Positions 8,541-16,474 are shown, numbered from the stretch's first letter. The stretch: 64,000 nucleotides of DNA from Brevundimonas sp. (GCF_030704825.1 NZ_JAUYNX010000038.1:1-64000), one strand, 5' to 3'. Numbers and translations: made by a program. Notes: generated by a model from the sequence alone, not told the origin.

Positions 8541-9251
8541 TCAGTCGAGGACGCAAGCCGCCAGGCCGTCGTTGCGGACCGTCCCCATCGCCGCCTGGAT
8601 GCGTGAGGCGCGGCGGCGGACATAGGGGCCGGGGCGGGCGGCGTCATAGCGGCGCGGGCTGGGCAGGATGGCCGCCAGGCGCGCGGCCTCGCGAGCGCTG
8701 ATATCCCCGGCGCCCTTGCCGAACCAGTGGCGCGAGGCGGCCTCGGCGCCATAGACCCCCGGCGCCCATTCGGCGACGTTCAGATAGATCTCCATGATCC
8801 GGCGCTTGCCCCAGACCGTCTCTATGGCGACCGTGTAGCCGGCCTCCAGACCCTTGCGGATCCAGTCGCGGCCGGGCCAGAGGAACATGTTCTTGGCGGT
8901 CTGCTGGCTGATGGTCGAGCCGCCGCGGATCCGGCCCGAGCCCCGCTTTTCGGACCGGGCGTTGGCCTTCAGCGCCCGCTCGATGGCCTTCATGTCGAAG
9001 CCGCGGTGGGCGCAGAAGGTCGAATCCTCCGAGGCGATCACGGCCTGGACCAGGCGCGGCGAAATGTCGTCCAGGGAGCGCCAGCGGTAGTCGAGCCCCG
9101 ACCCGCCGACGGCCCTGCTGGCCATCAGGAAGGTGGTCGGCGGCGGGATGAAGCGGTGCAGCAGGACGCCGCTCGACCCCAGCAGGAGCAGCAGCAACAT
9201 GGCCGTCAGCAGGGGCCGGCCCTTCTTCGCGATTGTGGTCGGCCCCGACAT
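8541..9251 (-). CDS. mtgA: monofunctional peptidoglycan transglycosylase
   Basis: MtgA polymerises lipid II into glycan strands at the outer face of the inner membrane. This 236-residue protein has one N-terminal transmembrane helix (Leu-rich run) and a GT51 transglycosylase domain. The catalytic glutamate lies in ASEDSTF-CAHRGFD, and the GGSTISQQTAKN-F motif and the RK-x-x-E-x-x...E-x-Y-L-N motif are present. The ATG at 9251 puts the membrane helix near the N-terminus; an alternative GTG or ATG near 9314 overlaps the WD40 gene. It is the last member of a run of same-strand genes, but belongs functionally to cell-wall synthesis. Confidence 0.93.
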   Translation of the reverse strand: MSGPTTIAKKGRPLLTAMLLLLLLGSSGVLLHRFIPPPTTFLMASRAVGGSGLDYRWRSLDDISPRLVQAVIASEDSTFCAHRGFDMKAIERALKANARSEKRGSGRIRGGSTISQQTAKNMFLWPGRDWIRKGLEAGYTVAIETVWGKRRIMEIYLNVAEWAPGVYGAEAASRHWFGKGAGDISAREAARLAAILPSPRRYDAARPGPYVRRRASRIQAAMGTVRNDGLAACVLD

Positions 9252-9291
9252 GGACGGAGGGCAGCACGCGCGAGGGTCGGTGCGCAAGCGC

Positions 9292-10254
9292 TCAGACGCC
9301 GTCCACCCCCGCATGGCCGTCCTCGTCGGCCCAGGCGACCCGGGCGGCGTCCGCGCTCATGGCCAAGGCGACGACCGGCGCGCCCCTGTCGGCCTTGAGG
9401 AAGTTGAGTCCCTGGCCGGCGGGCTCCGCGACCCAGACACGGCCGTCGCTGAGCCCGGCCGCGAGCAGGCCGTGCCGGGGCCGCGACGCGACCAGGGCGA
9501 CGACGCTGCCCTCGTCGAAGCCGATCTCGATCGCCTCGCGGCCCATCGGGCCGTTCGAACCGACGAAGGGCCACAGAACCACCCCCTGGGCGCCCGAGGT
9601 GGCCATCATCTGGCCGTTGGCGAGGAAGCTCATCGACCGGACCTTGGACGGATAGCCGCCCATACGCAGGTTTTTCTGATCCTTCAGCCGCCAGCCGTGC
9701 AGCTGGGCGTCCTGCATGGCGGTGACCACGAAGGCGCCGTCGGGCGAGAAGGTCACGGCGGTGTGCGAGCCGGCCCATTTCAGGAAGGTCGGCTTTTGGT
9801 CCGCGATGCGGGCGAACCACAGGGCCGCCCCGCCGTAGGTCGAGGTCGCGACGCGCCGCCCCTTCGGCTCGAAGGCCACGCCGGAAACGGTCCGCTCATG
9901 CTGGAAGTCGCGGCGGAAGCCGGCGTCCTTCGCATCGATCACGGACAGGGTCTTGCCCGCGGAAAAGGCGATCAGGCCGCTCTCGGCCGAGGCGTCGACG
10001 GCGTCGATCCACTGGCCCCTGGCGGTGGCCAGCACGCCGGCCTCCCCGCGGCGGTGCCAGATCACCCGGCCGTCGTCGCCGCCGGTGACGACCCCGTCGC
10101 CCGAGGGGTGGACCACGGCGCACAGGACAGCGCCGTCATGGGCGGCGCTGAACTCGCCGCCCTCGAAGCGGACCGAGCCGTCGCCGAGGGCGAAGATCGC
10201 GCCCTGGCGGTCGAACAGGGCGGCGGTGATCTGGGCGTCGAAGGTGGTCCTCAC
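9292..10254 (-). CDS. WD40 beta-propeller protein paired with CobW
   Basis: This 320-residue protein is built of about seven degenerate WD40-like repeats with recurring patterns such as '[18 protein letters not shown]', '[14 protein letters not shown]' and '[11 protein letters not shown]'. There is no signal peptide or membrane helix, so it is probably a cytosolic propeller acting as an interaction platform. Its ATG overlaps the cobW stop by four bases (ATGA), indicating translational coupling. The pairing suggests that it serves the CobW-family metal chaperone, for example by docking a client protein. The function itself is not established from sequence. Confidence 0.8.
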   Translation of the reverse strand: MRTTFDAQITAALFDRQGAIFALGDGSVRFEGGEFSAAHDGAVLCAVVHPSGDGVVTGGDDGRVIWHRRGEAGVLATARGQWIDAVDASAESGLIAFSAGKTLSVIDAKDAGFRRDFQHERTVSGVAFEPKGRRVATSTYGGAALWFARIADQKPTFLKWAGSHTAVTFSPDGAFVVTAMQDAQLHGWRLKDQKNLRMGGYPSKVRSMSFLANGQMMATSGAQGVVLWPFVGSNGPMGREAIEIGFDEGSVVALVASRPRHGLLAAGLSDGRVWVAEPAGQGLNFLKADRGAPVVALAMSADAARVAWADEDGHAGVDGV

Positions 10255-11333
10255 GCTGCGCAGGCCTCGAACCCGGCCTTCAACGCCGCCTCGTTGAGGT
10301 CGCGGCCGATGAAGACAGCGCGGGACCAGCGGTGTTCGTTGGCGCCCCAGGGCTTCTGCAGGTCGCCTTCCAGGATCATGTGCACGGCCTGGAAGACCAG
10401 GCGGCGGTCCTCGCCGTGGACGTCGATGATGCCCTTGGCGCGCAGGATGTTCTGGCCCTGCTCGCCCAGCAGCCGGTCGAGCCAGGCGGTGAATTTCGTC
10501 CCGTCCATCGGCCGTTCCAGCGACAGGGAGATGCCCTTGATGTCGTCCTCGTGGGCGTGACCGCGGGCGCCGTGCGCATGATCGTGACCCTCGTGGCCGT
10601 GGTCATGGTCGTGGTGGTCATGGCCGCAGTGTTCGTCGTGCACGTGGCCGGCCTCGCCGTGCGCCGGGTTGGCGAATTCCGGATTGATGTCGAGGATTCG
10701 TCCGAGGTCGAAGCCGCCGAGGCCGAGGACCTGGTCCAGCGGCACGTCGGCGCGGGTGGCGCGGGTGATGGGGGCCAGCGGGTTGAGGCGGCGCAGCCGC
10801 GACTCGACCGCGACCAGTTCGGCCTCGGTGACTAGGTCGACCTTGTTGAGGATGATGCGGTCGGCGAAGGCGACCTGTTCGCGCGCCTCCTTCGAGTCAT
10901 CCAGCCGGGCCATGACGTGTTTGGCGTCGACCAGGGCGGTGACGCTGTCCAGCTGCGTCTTGGCCTTGACGTCCTCGTCGACGAAGAAGGTCTGGGCCAC
11001 GGGGCCCGGGTCGGCCAGGCCGGTGGTTTCGACGATGATGGCGTCGAAGGCCGGCTTGCCCGGGCGCTGGCGCTTCATCAGGCCAGCCACCACGCGGATC
11101 AGGTCGCCGCGCACGGTGCAGCAGACGCAGCCGTTGTTCATCTCGAACACGTCCTCGTCGGCGCCGACGACCAGGTCGTTGTCGATGCCGATCTCGCCGA
11201 ACTCGTTGACGATGACGGCGTAGCGCTTGCCGTGGTCTCCGGTGAGGATGCGGTTCAGCAGGGTGGTCTTGCCGGCGCCGAGGTAGCCGGTGAGCACGGT
11301 GACGGGAATCTTCGCGGAAGCGGTGTCGGTCAT
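10251..11333 (-). CDS. CobW/COG0523-family GTPase, putative zinc metallochaperone
   Basis: This 360-residue P-loop GTPase is of the COG0523 family, cytosolic chaperones that hand zinc or another metal to client enzymes. It carries Walker [10 protein letters not shown] near residue 16, the metal motif [11 protein letters not shown] (CxCC) near residue 72, a Walker B region ETTGLADP, and an NKVD guanine-specificity motif. A His/Asp-rich stretch at about 225-262 looks like a metal-binding loop between the G domain and the CobW C-terminal domain. It lies downstream of a CDF transporter and a membrane protein, behind a Zur-like box at 13006-13020. This favours a zinc-starvation role, like ZigA/ZagA. 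A cobalamin role (cobW proper) is less likely because no cobalamin genes are nearby. Confidence 0.9.
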   Translation of the reverse strand: MTDTASAKIPVTVLTGYLGAGKTTLLNRILTGDHGKRYAVIVNEFGEIGIDNDLVVGADEDVFEMNNGCVCCTVRGDLIRVVAGLMKRQRPGKPAFDAIIVETTGLADPGPVAQTFFVDEDVKAKTQLDSVTALVDAKHVMARLDDSKEAREQVAFADRIILNKVDLVTEAELVAVESRLRRLNPLAPITRATRADVPLDQVLGLGGFDLGRILDINPEFANPAHGEAGHVHDEHCGHDHHDHDHGHEGHDHAHGARGHAHEDDIKGISLSLERPMDGTKFTAWLDRLLGEQGQNILRAKGIIDVHGEDRRLVFQAVHMILEGDLQKPWGANEHRWSRAVFIGRDLNEAALKAGFEACAA

Positions 11334-11373
11334 GGGCGGCTAGATGGCGGCTGCGGCGCCGGATGGGAAGGGG

Positions 11374-12318
11374 TCAGCAGGTCGGGCAGTCGGCCAACGG
11401 TTCGGCTTCCAGCTGAAGGGTGGTGTGGCCGATAGCGAAGCGGCCGCGGGCCATGGCTTGCGCCTCGGCCAGCAGGGCTTCGGCGTCGGCGCGGCCGTGG
11501 CAGAGATGGGCGGTCAGGGCCGTCTCGGTGGTGGACAGGCCCCAGACATGCAGGTCGTGCACGGCGCTGACGCCGGGCAGGGTCAGGAAGGCGGCGCGGA
11601 TCGCCTCGACGTCGACGCCGCGGGGGGCGGCGTCGAGCGCCAGATTGACCGAGTCCTTCAGCAGCCCCCAGGTGCCGATCAGGATGACGGCGACGATGGC
11701 GAGGCTGACCAGGGGGTCGATTACCGACCAGCCTGAGACCATGATCGCCGCGCCGGCGATCACCACGCCTATGGACACGCCGGCGTCGGCCATCATGTGC
11801 AGATAGGCCCCCCGGGCGTTCAGGTCGCTGTGCTGGTCGCGCATGAACAGCAGGGCCGTGCCGAGGTTGATGACGAAGCCGATCGCCGCCACTCCCATGA
11901 TCAGGCCCGACATGACCGGGGCCGGCTCGGCCAGGCGGCGGACGGCCTCGAAAGCGATGGCGCCGCAGGCGAAGATCAGCAGCAGGGCGTTGGCGAGCGC
12001 CGCCAGCACGGTCGCCTTGCCGTAGCCATAGGTGTTCTGCGAACCGCTGGCTCGCCGCGCCAGCCAGGCCGCGCCGCCGGCCATGGCCAGGCCCAGGACG
12101 TCAGACAGGTTGTGGCCGGCGTCGGCCATCAGGGCGGTCGAGCCGCTGAAGATCCCGGCCCCGAACTCGATCCCGACGAAGGCGAGATTGATCAGCAAAC
12201 CGACCGCATAGCGCCAGTCCCCCGTATCGACCGGGCCGTGATGATGGCCGCCCGGGCCATGGCCGTGCCCATGGCCGTGGTCGTTGTGGTGATCGTCGGA
12301 GCCGTGGGCGTGCGCCAT
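11374..12318 (-). CDS. cation diffusion facilitator (CDF) family transporter with His-rich N-terminus
   Basis: This 314-residue inner-membrane protein exchanges divalent metal (usually Zn2+ or Co2+) for protons. The first 30 residues are packed with His, Asp and Gly. Six transmembrane helices follow. TM2 carries the metal-site pattern ADAGHNLSD and TM5 the pattern HMMADAG. A cytosolic C-terminal ferredoxin-like domain has HDLHVWGLS. The His-rich leader and H-x3-D sites place it in the CzcD/ZitB-like group, normally an efflux pump. It lies 10 bp after the membrane protein gene and 40 bp before cobW. Its location behind a Zur-like operator is odd for an exporter; see the findings. Confidence 0.9.
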   Translation of the reverse strand: MAHAHGSDDHHNDHGHGHGHGPGGHHHGPVDTGDWRYAVGLLINLAFVGIEFGAGIFSGSTALMADAGHNLSDVLGLAMAGGAAWLARRASGSQNTYGYGKATVLAALANALLLIFACGAIAFEAVRRLAEPAPVMSGLIMGVAAIGFVINLGTALLFMRDQHSDLNARGAYLHMMADAGVSIGVVIAGAAIMVSGWSVIDPLVSLAIVAVILIGTWGLLKDSVNLALDAAPRGVDVEAIRAAFLTLPGVSAVHDLHVWGLSTTETALTAHLCHGRADAEALLAEAQAMARGRFAIGHTTLQLEAEPLADCPTC

Positions 12319-12328
12319 GCGGCTATCC

Positions 12329-12988
12329 TTAGTGCTGACGCAGGACGACGAGAAGGCCGATCAGGATCAGGGCCAGGCCCAGCACCAGGCCCTCGTACCG
12401 GGCCCAGCGCTCCAGCCGGAGCACCGACCAGCCGGCGCGGGCCAGCACGGTGAACAGCGTCATGCCCAGCACGGTGCCGGCGGCGAAGGCCAGGGTCAGG
12501 GCGGCCAGGACGAGCAGGCCCTCCGTCGCCTGCGACAGATAGATGGGCAACAGCACCTCGCCCGGCGACACGGCCATCATCGCCACCAAGCCCCAGAAGG
12601 CGGCGGCGTGCGAGACCGTGGGTTCGGACAGGGCCAGAGACGGGCCGCCCGCCATAATCGCCGGGCGGAGCAGGGCCCGGCCCAGATAAAAGGCGCCGAA
12701 CAGGAACAGCAGTCCGGCGGACAGGCTTGGCAGCAGTCCGGATATCCACTGGTCCATGGCCAGTCCGGCGGCGACGATCAGGCCGCCGACCGCGGCGGTG
12801 GCGGCGATATGGGCCAGGCCCGACGCGGCCACCACGCCAAGGACCTGGGGCAGGCTCCAGCGTTGGCCGCGGCCGACCAGAACGAAGGGCAGCCAGTGGG
12901 TGGGCAGGGCGGCGTGCAGGAAGGCCGTGGCGAAGCCCGCCCCCAGCAGGGACAGCAGGACGGGTTGCTGGAGGTCGGCCGGCGTCAT
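12329..12988 (-). CDS. six-to-seven-helix membrane protein, NicO/UreH-like, possible metal transporter
   Basis: This 219-residue, very hydrophobic protein has about six transmembrane helices. The first helix contains AFLHAALPTHWLPF, with His residues placed like the HxxxxDH-type signature of nickel/cobalt permeases (NicO/RcnA/UreH), and a second His-rich point is GLAHIAATAAVGG. I do not know the exact family. It is the first gene of the putative zinc cluster, and its start lies 18 bp from a perfect Zur-like palindrome. The operon context suggests a metal substrate, probably zinc. The closest alternative is a LysE/TauE-type exporter of another solute. Confidence 0.75.
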   Translation of the reverse strand: MTPADLQQPVLLSLLGAGFATAFLHAALPTHWLPFVLVGRGQRWSLPQVLGVVAASGLAHIAATAAVGGLIVAAGLAMDQWISGLLPSLSAGLLFLFGAFYLGRALLRPAIMAGGPSLALSEPTVSHAAAFWGLVAMMAVSPGEVLLPIYLSQATEGLLVLAALTLAFAAGTVLGMTLFTVLARAGWSVLRLERWARYEGLVLGLALILIGLLVVLRQH

Positions 12989-13005
12989 CCCGGCCTCTCT
13001 TAGTG

Positions 13006-13020
13006 TGTTATCTTATAACA
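13006..13020. promoter_or_regulatory. Zur-like operator (15-bp palindrome)
   Basis: TGTTAT-CTT-ATAACA is a perfect 6-3-6 inverted repeat. It matches the core of the Zur box known from several proteobacteria (GTTATAnTATAAC type). It lies 18-32 bp upstream of the minus-strand gene starting at 12988 and about 65 bp upstream of the divergent rplU promoter. Position and downstream gene content make repression of the minus-strand zinc cluster the best reading. Confidence 0.75.
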
Positions 13021-13084
13021 GTCGAGGGCCGCGTTTCATTTCGGCGGCGCGATCGGTCGGGCCCCGTTTTTTCGCCCGTCCGCG

Positions 13085-13113
13085 TTGACTCGGACACCCC
13101 TCTGCGTCTATGT
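13085..13113 (+). promoter_or_regulatory. Putative rplU promoter
   Basis: TTGACT at 13085-13090 and CTATGT at 13108-13113 are separated by 17 bp and lie about 70 bp upstream of the rplU ATG. The hexamers match a sigma-70-like consensus only partly. The element is far enough from the Zur-like box for the two directions to be independently controlled. Confidence 0.35.
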
Positions 13114-13180
13114 CGCCGCTCTTCGCCCGAGGGGGTCCCCCGTCGGGCTTATTCTTTTTGCGTTTCGCTGAGGCTTCAAC

Positions 13181-13747
13181 ATGTACGCGGTGATCAAGAC
13201 CGGCGGCAAGCAGTACCGGGTTCAACCGGGCGACGTCATTGTGGTCGAGAAGCTCGACGGCGAGGCCGGCTCGAACGTTTCGTTCGGCGACGTGCTGATG
13301 CTGGGCGGCGACAAGGGCGTGACCCTGGGCGCTCCGCTGATCGCGGGCGCCGCGGTCGCCGCGACCCTGGTCGAGACCCGCAAGGGCGAGAAGATCAAGA
13401 TCTTCAAGAAGACCCGCCGTCAGGGCTATCGCCGCACCAACGGCCATCGCCAGATGGAATCGGTCCTGCGCATCACCGGCATCGACGGCGCCGGCGAGAA
13501 GGCCAAGTGGGACGGCGAAACCTCGCTGATGACCAAGGCCGAAATGAACCTGCGCGCCCGCGGCCTGGCCCCGCGCGTCGACGAGACCGAGGTCAAGGCC
13601 AAGCCGGCCAAGTCGCCCAAGGTCATCGACGCCGCGCCCGCCGAAAAGCCCGCCGCCAAAAAGGCCGCCGCCAAGACCGAAACCAAAGCTGCTCCCGCCA
13701 AAAAGGCCCCCGCCAAGAAGGCGGACAAGGCCGGCGACGAAGCGTAA
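13181..13747 (+). CDS. rplU: 50S ribosomal protein L21 with long Lys/Ala-rich tail
   Basis: L21 binds 23S rRNA in the large subunit. Residues 1-103 are the usual domain, starting MYAVIKTGGKQYRV and containing the RRQGYRRTNGHRQ RNA-binding segment. The chain then runs on to 188 residues. The last third is rich in Lys, Ala and Pro (repeated KKA/KPA blocks), an extension known in Caulobacterales L21 proteins and probably disordered. rpmA follows after 27 bp in the standard rplU-rpmA order. Confidence 0.97.
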   Translation: MYAVIKTGGKQYRVQPGDVIVVEKLDGEAGSNVSFGDVLMLGGDKGVTLGAPLIAGAAVAATLVETRKGEKIKIFKKTRRQGYRRTNGHRQMESVLRITGIDGAGEKAKWDGETSLMTKAEMNLRARGLAPRVDETEVKAKPAKSPKVIDAAPAEKPAAKKAAAKTETKAAPAKKAPAKKADKAGDEA

Positions 13748-13774
13748 TATCAGTACGAGAACGGGAGCAGACCT

Positions 13775-14053
13775 ATGGCTCACAAGAAATCCGGTGGTTC
13801 GTCGCGTAACGGTCGCGACTCTCACTCCAAGCGCCTCGGCGTGAAGAAGTTCGGCGGCGAGAACGTTCTGGCCGGCAACATCCTCGTGCGCCAGCGCGGC
13901 ACCACCTTCCACCCGGGCGACAACGTCGGCCTGGGCCGCGACCACACCCTGTTCGCCACCGCCCACGGCGCCGTGAAATTCACCAAGAAGGCCAACGGCC
14001 GATGCTACGTGTCGATTCTTCCGGCCACTGAACAGGCCATGGCCGCCGAGTAA
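13775..14053 (+). CDS. rpmA: 50S ribosomal protein L27
   Basis: L27 reaches toward the peptidyl-transferase centre with its N-terminal tail. The 92-residue product begins [16 protein letters not shown], as in Gram-negative L27 with no cleaved extension, and contains the conserved LGVKKFGGE and [10 protein letters not shown] segments. An A/G-rich run (GGGAGCAG) precedes the ATG. A strong terminator follows at 14123-14154. Confidence 0.98.
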   Translation: MAHKKSGGSSRNGRDSHSKRLGVKKFGGENVLAGNILVRQRGTTFHPGDNVGLGRDHTLFATAHGAVKFTKKANGRCYVSILPATEQAMAAE

Positions 14054-14122
14054 GCGCGAACGGAACACCACCGGATCGCGAAGGCTCAAGAGCCGCGATC
14101 CGGACCAAGGGACAAGTTTCCG

Positions 14123-14154
14123 CGGGGAGTCTGGATCACCAGGCTCCCCGTTTT
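14123..14154 (+). terminator. Rho-independent terminator of rplU-rpmA
   Basis: A 12-bp stem with one G-U pair (CGGGGAGTCTGG with CCAGGCTCCCCG) closes an ATCA loop and is followed by TTTT. It lies 70 bp after the rpmA stop codon. Confidence 0.88.
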
Positions 14155-14217
14155 CGTTCCCCGCCTCGAAGCCGTCCGAGCCCTCCAAGGAGGCGGCGCG
14201 AAGACCGAGGCTGTCTC

Positions 14218-14751
14218 ATGTGCGTGATCGAACCCTCTCCCGTCGTGGAGACCCGGCGTCTGGCCCTGCGCTCGCCTGGCGCCCAGGACATCCTCCGGCT
14301 GGCCGCCCTGGCCAACGATCCGGCCATCGCCCGGATGACCCTGCGCATGCCGCATCCCTTTCGCCTGGCGGACGCCGAAGCCTTCGTGCTCGGCGTGGCG
14401 GTGCAAGACCCGGCGCGGGCGCGGACCTTCCTGATCGAGCACGAGGATCACGGTCCGGTCGGGGTTATCGGCCTGTTCGAGGACGCCGATCCGGCGCCCG
14501 AGGTCGGCTACTGGATCGCCCGCCCGTTCTGGGGCCGGGGCTTTGCGACCGAGGCCCTGCAAGGGGCCATGGCCTGGGCCAGCCGGGCGTGGAAGCGCCG
14601 CGCCCTGATGGCGGGGCATTTCATCGACAATCCGGCGTCGGGTCGGGTGCTGGAGAAGGCGGGCTTTCTCTACACTGGCGAGGTGCGCAGGGGCTTCAGC
14701 CGCGCGCGCGGGTCCGACGCCGAGACGCGCCGCATGGTGTGGCTGGCTTGA
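14218..14751 (+). CDS. GNAT-family N-acetyltransferase (RimJ/RimL-like)
   Basis: This 177-residue acetyl-CoA-dependent transferase is of the RimJ/RimL type, which acetylates N-termini or amines in the cytosol. The order is typical: an ETRRLALRSP start, a PVGVIGLFED strand, the EVGYWIARPFWGRGFATEAL acetyl-CoA loop (Q/R-x-x-G-x-A form), and the NPASGRVLEKAGF motif. GAGG lies seven bases before the ATG. It stands alone after the ribosomal operon terminator. The acceptor substrate is unknown. Confidence 0.88.
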   Translation: MCVIEPSPVVETRRLALRSPGAQDILRLAALANDPAIARMTLRMPHPFRLADAEAFVLGVAVQDPARARTFLIEHEDHGPVGVIGLFEDADPAPEVGYWIARPFWGRGFATEALQGAMAWASRAWKRRALMAGHFIDNPASGRVLEKAGFLYTGEVRRGFSRARGSDAETRRMVWLA

Positions 14752-14764
14752 TGGCTATCTTCTG

Positions 14765-14798
14765 TCCGCTCATCCCGGCGAACGCCGGGATGAGCGGA
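14765..14798. repeat. Perfect 15-bp palindrome with GAAC loop (REP-like or terminator)
   Basis: The arms TCCGCTCATCCCGGC and GCCGGGATGAGCGGA pair without mismatch around a four-base loop. It starts 14 bp after the acetyltransferase stop and lies just beyond the stop of the convergent small gene at 14807. It could terminate both genes, although no T-run follows on either strand. The CATCCCGG core is also found in the hairpins that bound the GIY-YIG element at 27154-27643, suggesting a dispersed repeat family. Confidence 0.7.
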
Positions 14799-14806
14799 AT
14801 CAGGAA

Positions 14807-15004
14807 TTACCCGAACAGCGTCGGTCCGAAGATGGCCGCCATGGCGATGGCGCCGCCGGCCACGGCGACGATAGCGCCGGCGACGAAGGCCGCCCAGGTG
14901 CGGGCGGCGCGCTGACGACGCAGACCGCTGGTCTTGACCGACCGGACCATGACGCCGGGCTTGGGTCCGAAGACTTCTGAACCGGAAATATTGTGCTGGG
15001 ACAT
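14807..15004 (-). CDS. small single-pass membrane protein, unknown
   Basis: This 65-residue protein has no family I recognise. A polar N-terminal half contains basic residues (Lys-Pro, Arg-Ser-Val-Lys, Arg-Arg-Gln-Arg). One Ala/Gly/Val-rich transmembrane helix fills about residues 42-62, and the chain ends in Gly-Pro-Thr-Leu-Phe-Gly. The positive-inside rule puts the N-terminus in the cytosol. GGGAG precedes the ATG at 15004 at a usual distance. It is convergent with the acetyltransferase gene, with the palindrome at 14765-14798 between them. Confidence 0.65.
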   Translation of the reverse strand: MSQHNISGSEVFGPKPGVMVRSVKTSGLRRQRAARTWAAFVAGAIVAVAGGAIAMAAIFGPTLFG

Positions 15005-15146
15005 GAACGCGCTCCCTGATCCACCGCCCCTTGCGGGTCGTGGCCACCGAAGCGGGTCAGACAAGGCCAAACAATGGCGAACGACGGTTATCCACCGATC
15101 CGTGATCGGATGAACGAAGTTATGGCCGCTGGATCGGTCGGGCGCC

Positions 15147-15821
15147 TCAGCCGCAATAGATCAGCCGACCGCTGTACGCCCGGTAATAGCCGGTGCGCGG
15201 GTCGTAGGACCGGTAGTTGGCCCGGCACCAGTCGGCGCGTCCGCCGTAGCCGCCGCCATACTCTCCGCCGTATCCGCCATAGCTGGCGCCGCTCCCCGGA
15301 TAGACATGGTCCGGCCGCCCGTAGGCGCCGTGATATGTCGTCGATCCCCGGGCATGGCCATAGTCGTAGGCCGAGCCATAGCCGCGCCGCGGCGAATAGC
15401 CATAGCCATAGCCATAGCCATAGCCATAGCCATAGCCCCTATGGCCGTGGCCGCCGTAGCCGTAACCGCTGTAGCCAGCCAGTTCACGATAGTCGCGCCG
15501 CGCCTGCGGACTGGCGCGATGGCGCTGATCCCGCCAGCCGGCGCCGCAATCGGTCCGGTTGGCGTCCCAGAACTGGTCGCAGCGATAGTCGCCCGGGCGG
15601 TCCAGCTGGCTGCGCCAGTCGAAATTCGACGGAACGGCGTTCGAGCGACGGGAGCTGTAGCCATAGCCGTCGCCGTACGAGCCGCGGCCGTAGCCGCCGT
15701 CATGGGAGCGATAGCCGTCGTCGCGATAGCCAGGGTCGTAGGTCCCGCCCCACGACTGGGCGGCTGCGGGGGCGGCCGCGAGGGTCAGGCCGGTGGCGAG
15801 AAGGAAGGCGATGCGGCGCAT
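15147..15821 (-). CDS. secreted Gly/Tyr-rich BA14K-like protein
   Basis: This 224-residue exported protein has a clear signal peptide (MRRIAFLL...AAAQS). The mature chain is dominated by Gly, Tyr, Ser and Arg, including an uninterrupted run of Gly-Tyr dipeptides encoded by seven exact hexamer repeats (15396-15437). The C-terminus, with WCRANYRSYDP and an Arg-Leu-Ile-Tyr-Cys ending, matches the BA14K family of alphaproteobacterial envelope proteins. Four or more Cys residues may form disulphides. The ATG at 15821 has GGAG nine bases upstream; an in-frame GTG lies three codons earlier. The function is unknown beyond a probable surface or envelope location. Confidence 0.75.
   Translation of the reverse strand: MRRIAFLLATGLTLAAAPAAAQSWGGTYDPGYRDDGYRSHDGGYGRGSYGDGYGYSSRRSNAVPSNFDWRSQLDRPGDYRCDQFWDANRTDCGAGWRDQRHRASPQARRDYRELAGYSGYGYGGHGHRGYGYGYGYGYGYGYSPRRGYGSAYDYGHARGSTTYHGAYGRPDHVYPGSGASYGGYGGEYGGGYGGRADWCRANYRSYDPRTGYYRAYSGRLIYCG
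15396..15437. repeat. Hexanucleotide tandem repeat (ATAGCC)x7
   Basis: Seven perfect copies of ATAGCC run without interruption inside the BA14K-like gene. On the coding strand they encode alternating Gly and Tyr. Because the unit is six bases, slippage changes the protein by whole dipeptides and keeps the frame. Confidence 0.95.
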
Positions 15822-15884
15822 GGTTAACACTCCGAAGCGGCCCGATACGCGGCCCCGAGACGAACAGACACTGGCGGGCGGACT

Positions 15885-16403
15885 CTACAGGGTGACGGAG
15901 ACGCGGCCTCCGCGGGTAGCGACGGCCCGCATAAGCACGACGCGGTCGCCACCGGCGCTGACCGGGGCGATGATGAACCAGTTGCCGTCAGGCAGGCCGG
16001 TGAAGGTGAAACGCCCGTCCTGGCAGGTCGAGGAGCGGACATAGGAGCGATAGTCGGCGTTGGGGTCCGCCACGGTCCGGGCCCGGACGACGGCCTCCGG
16101 AATGGCGGCGCGATCGGTCGAACCATAGAGAACCCGGAAGCGGGCGCGCGTGTAGGGCGTGTCGGGCGTCAGGCCGACCGAGCCGCACTCATACCTCTGG
16201 CCGTCGCGGCGATAGTCGATGCGGCCGTCGATCGAGGCCCGGCCCTCCCGGGCGGACCAGGCGAAATCATCGGCGCGGAACGGGGCGGGGCCGGGCGCGG
16301 GCCCGGGACCGAAACCGCCCATCGGCACGGTCTCGCAACCCGCCAGGGCGGCGATGGCGGCCAGAAGGGCGACCATGGGCAGGGCGGACTTGGCGGCGGG
16401 CAT
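15885..16403 (-). CDS. lipoprotein of unknown function
   Basis: This 172-residue protein starts with a signal peptide ending in the lipobox Leu-Ala-Gly-Cys near residue 23. A Pro/Gly/Ala linker follows, and then a compact domain with two Cys residues (YECGSV and SSTCQDG) that may form a disulphide. The TFTGLPDGNWFIIAPV segment resembles the end of a carboxypeptidase-regulatory-like (transthyretin-type) beta-sandwich. It is probably attached to the envelope and facing the periplasm. It shares a promoter-like element with the OmpA-like lipoprotein gene at 734-1408. Confidence 0.7.
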   Translation of the reverse strand: MPAAKSALPMVALLAAIAALAGCETVPMGGFGPGPAPGPAPFRADDFAWSAREGRASIDGRIDYRRDGQRYECGSVGLTPDTPYTRARFRVLYGSTDRAAIPEAVVRARTVADPNADYRSYVRSSTCQDGRFTFTGLPDGNWFIIAPVSAGGDRVVLMRAVATRGGRVSVTL

Positions 16404-16446
16404 GGGCTCTCTCCGTGAAGGGCGCGGGTCGAACGTCCTGATCAGA

Positions 16447-16474
16447 CGCTGAACGCCGCCATAAGGTCAAGGTT
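16447..16474 (-). promoter_or_regulatory. Putative promoter element of the lipoprotein gene at 16403
   Basis: On the minus strand this reads AACCTTGACC, a TATGGCG block and CGTTCAGCG, nearly identical to 1440-1468. The TTGACC hexamer lies about 60 bp upstream of the ATG. The matching position in two lipoprotein genes supports a shared promoter type rather than chance. Confidence 0.5.

Noticed and set aside
15396..15437. CRISPR or satellite array
   Set aside because: It is a pure hexamer tandem repeat inside a coding region, without spacers.
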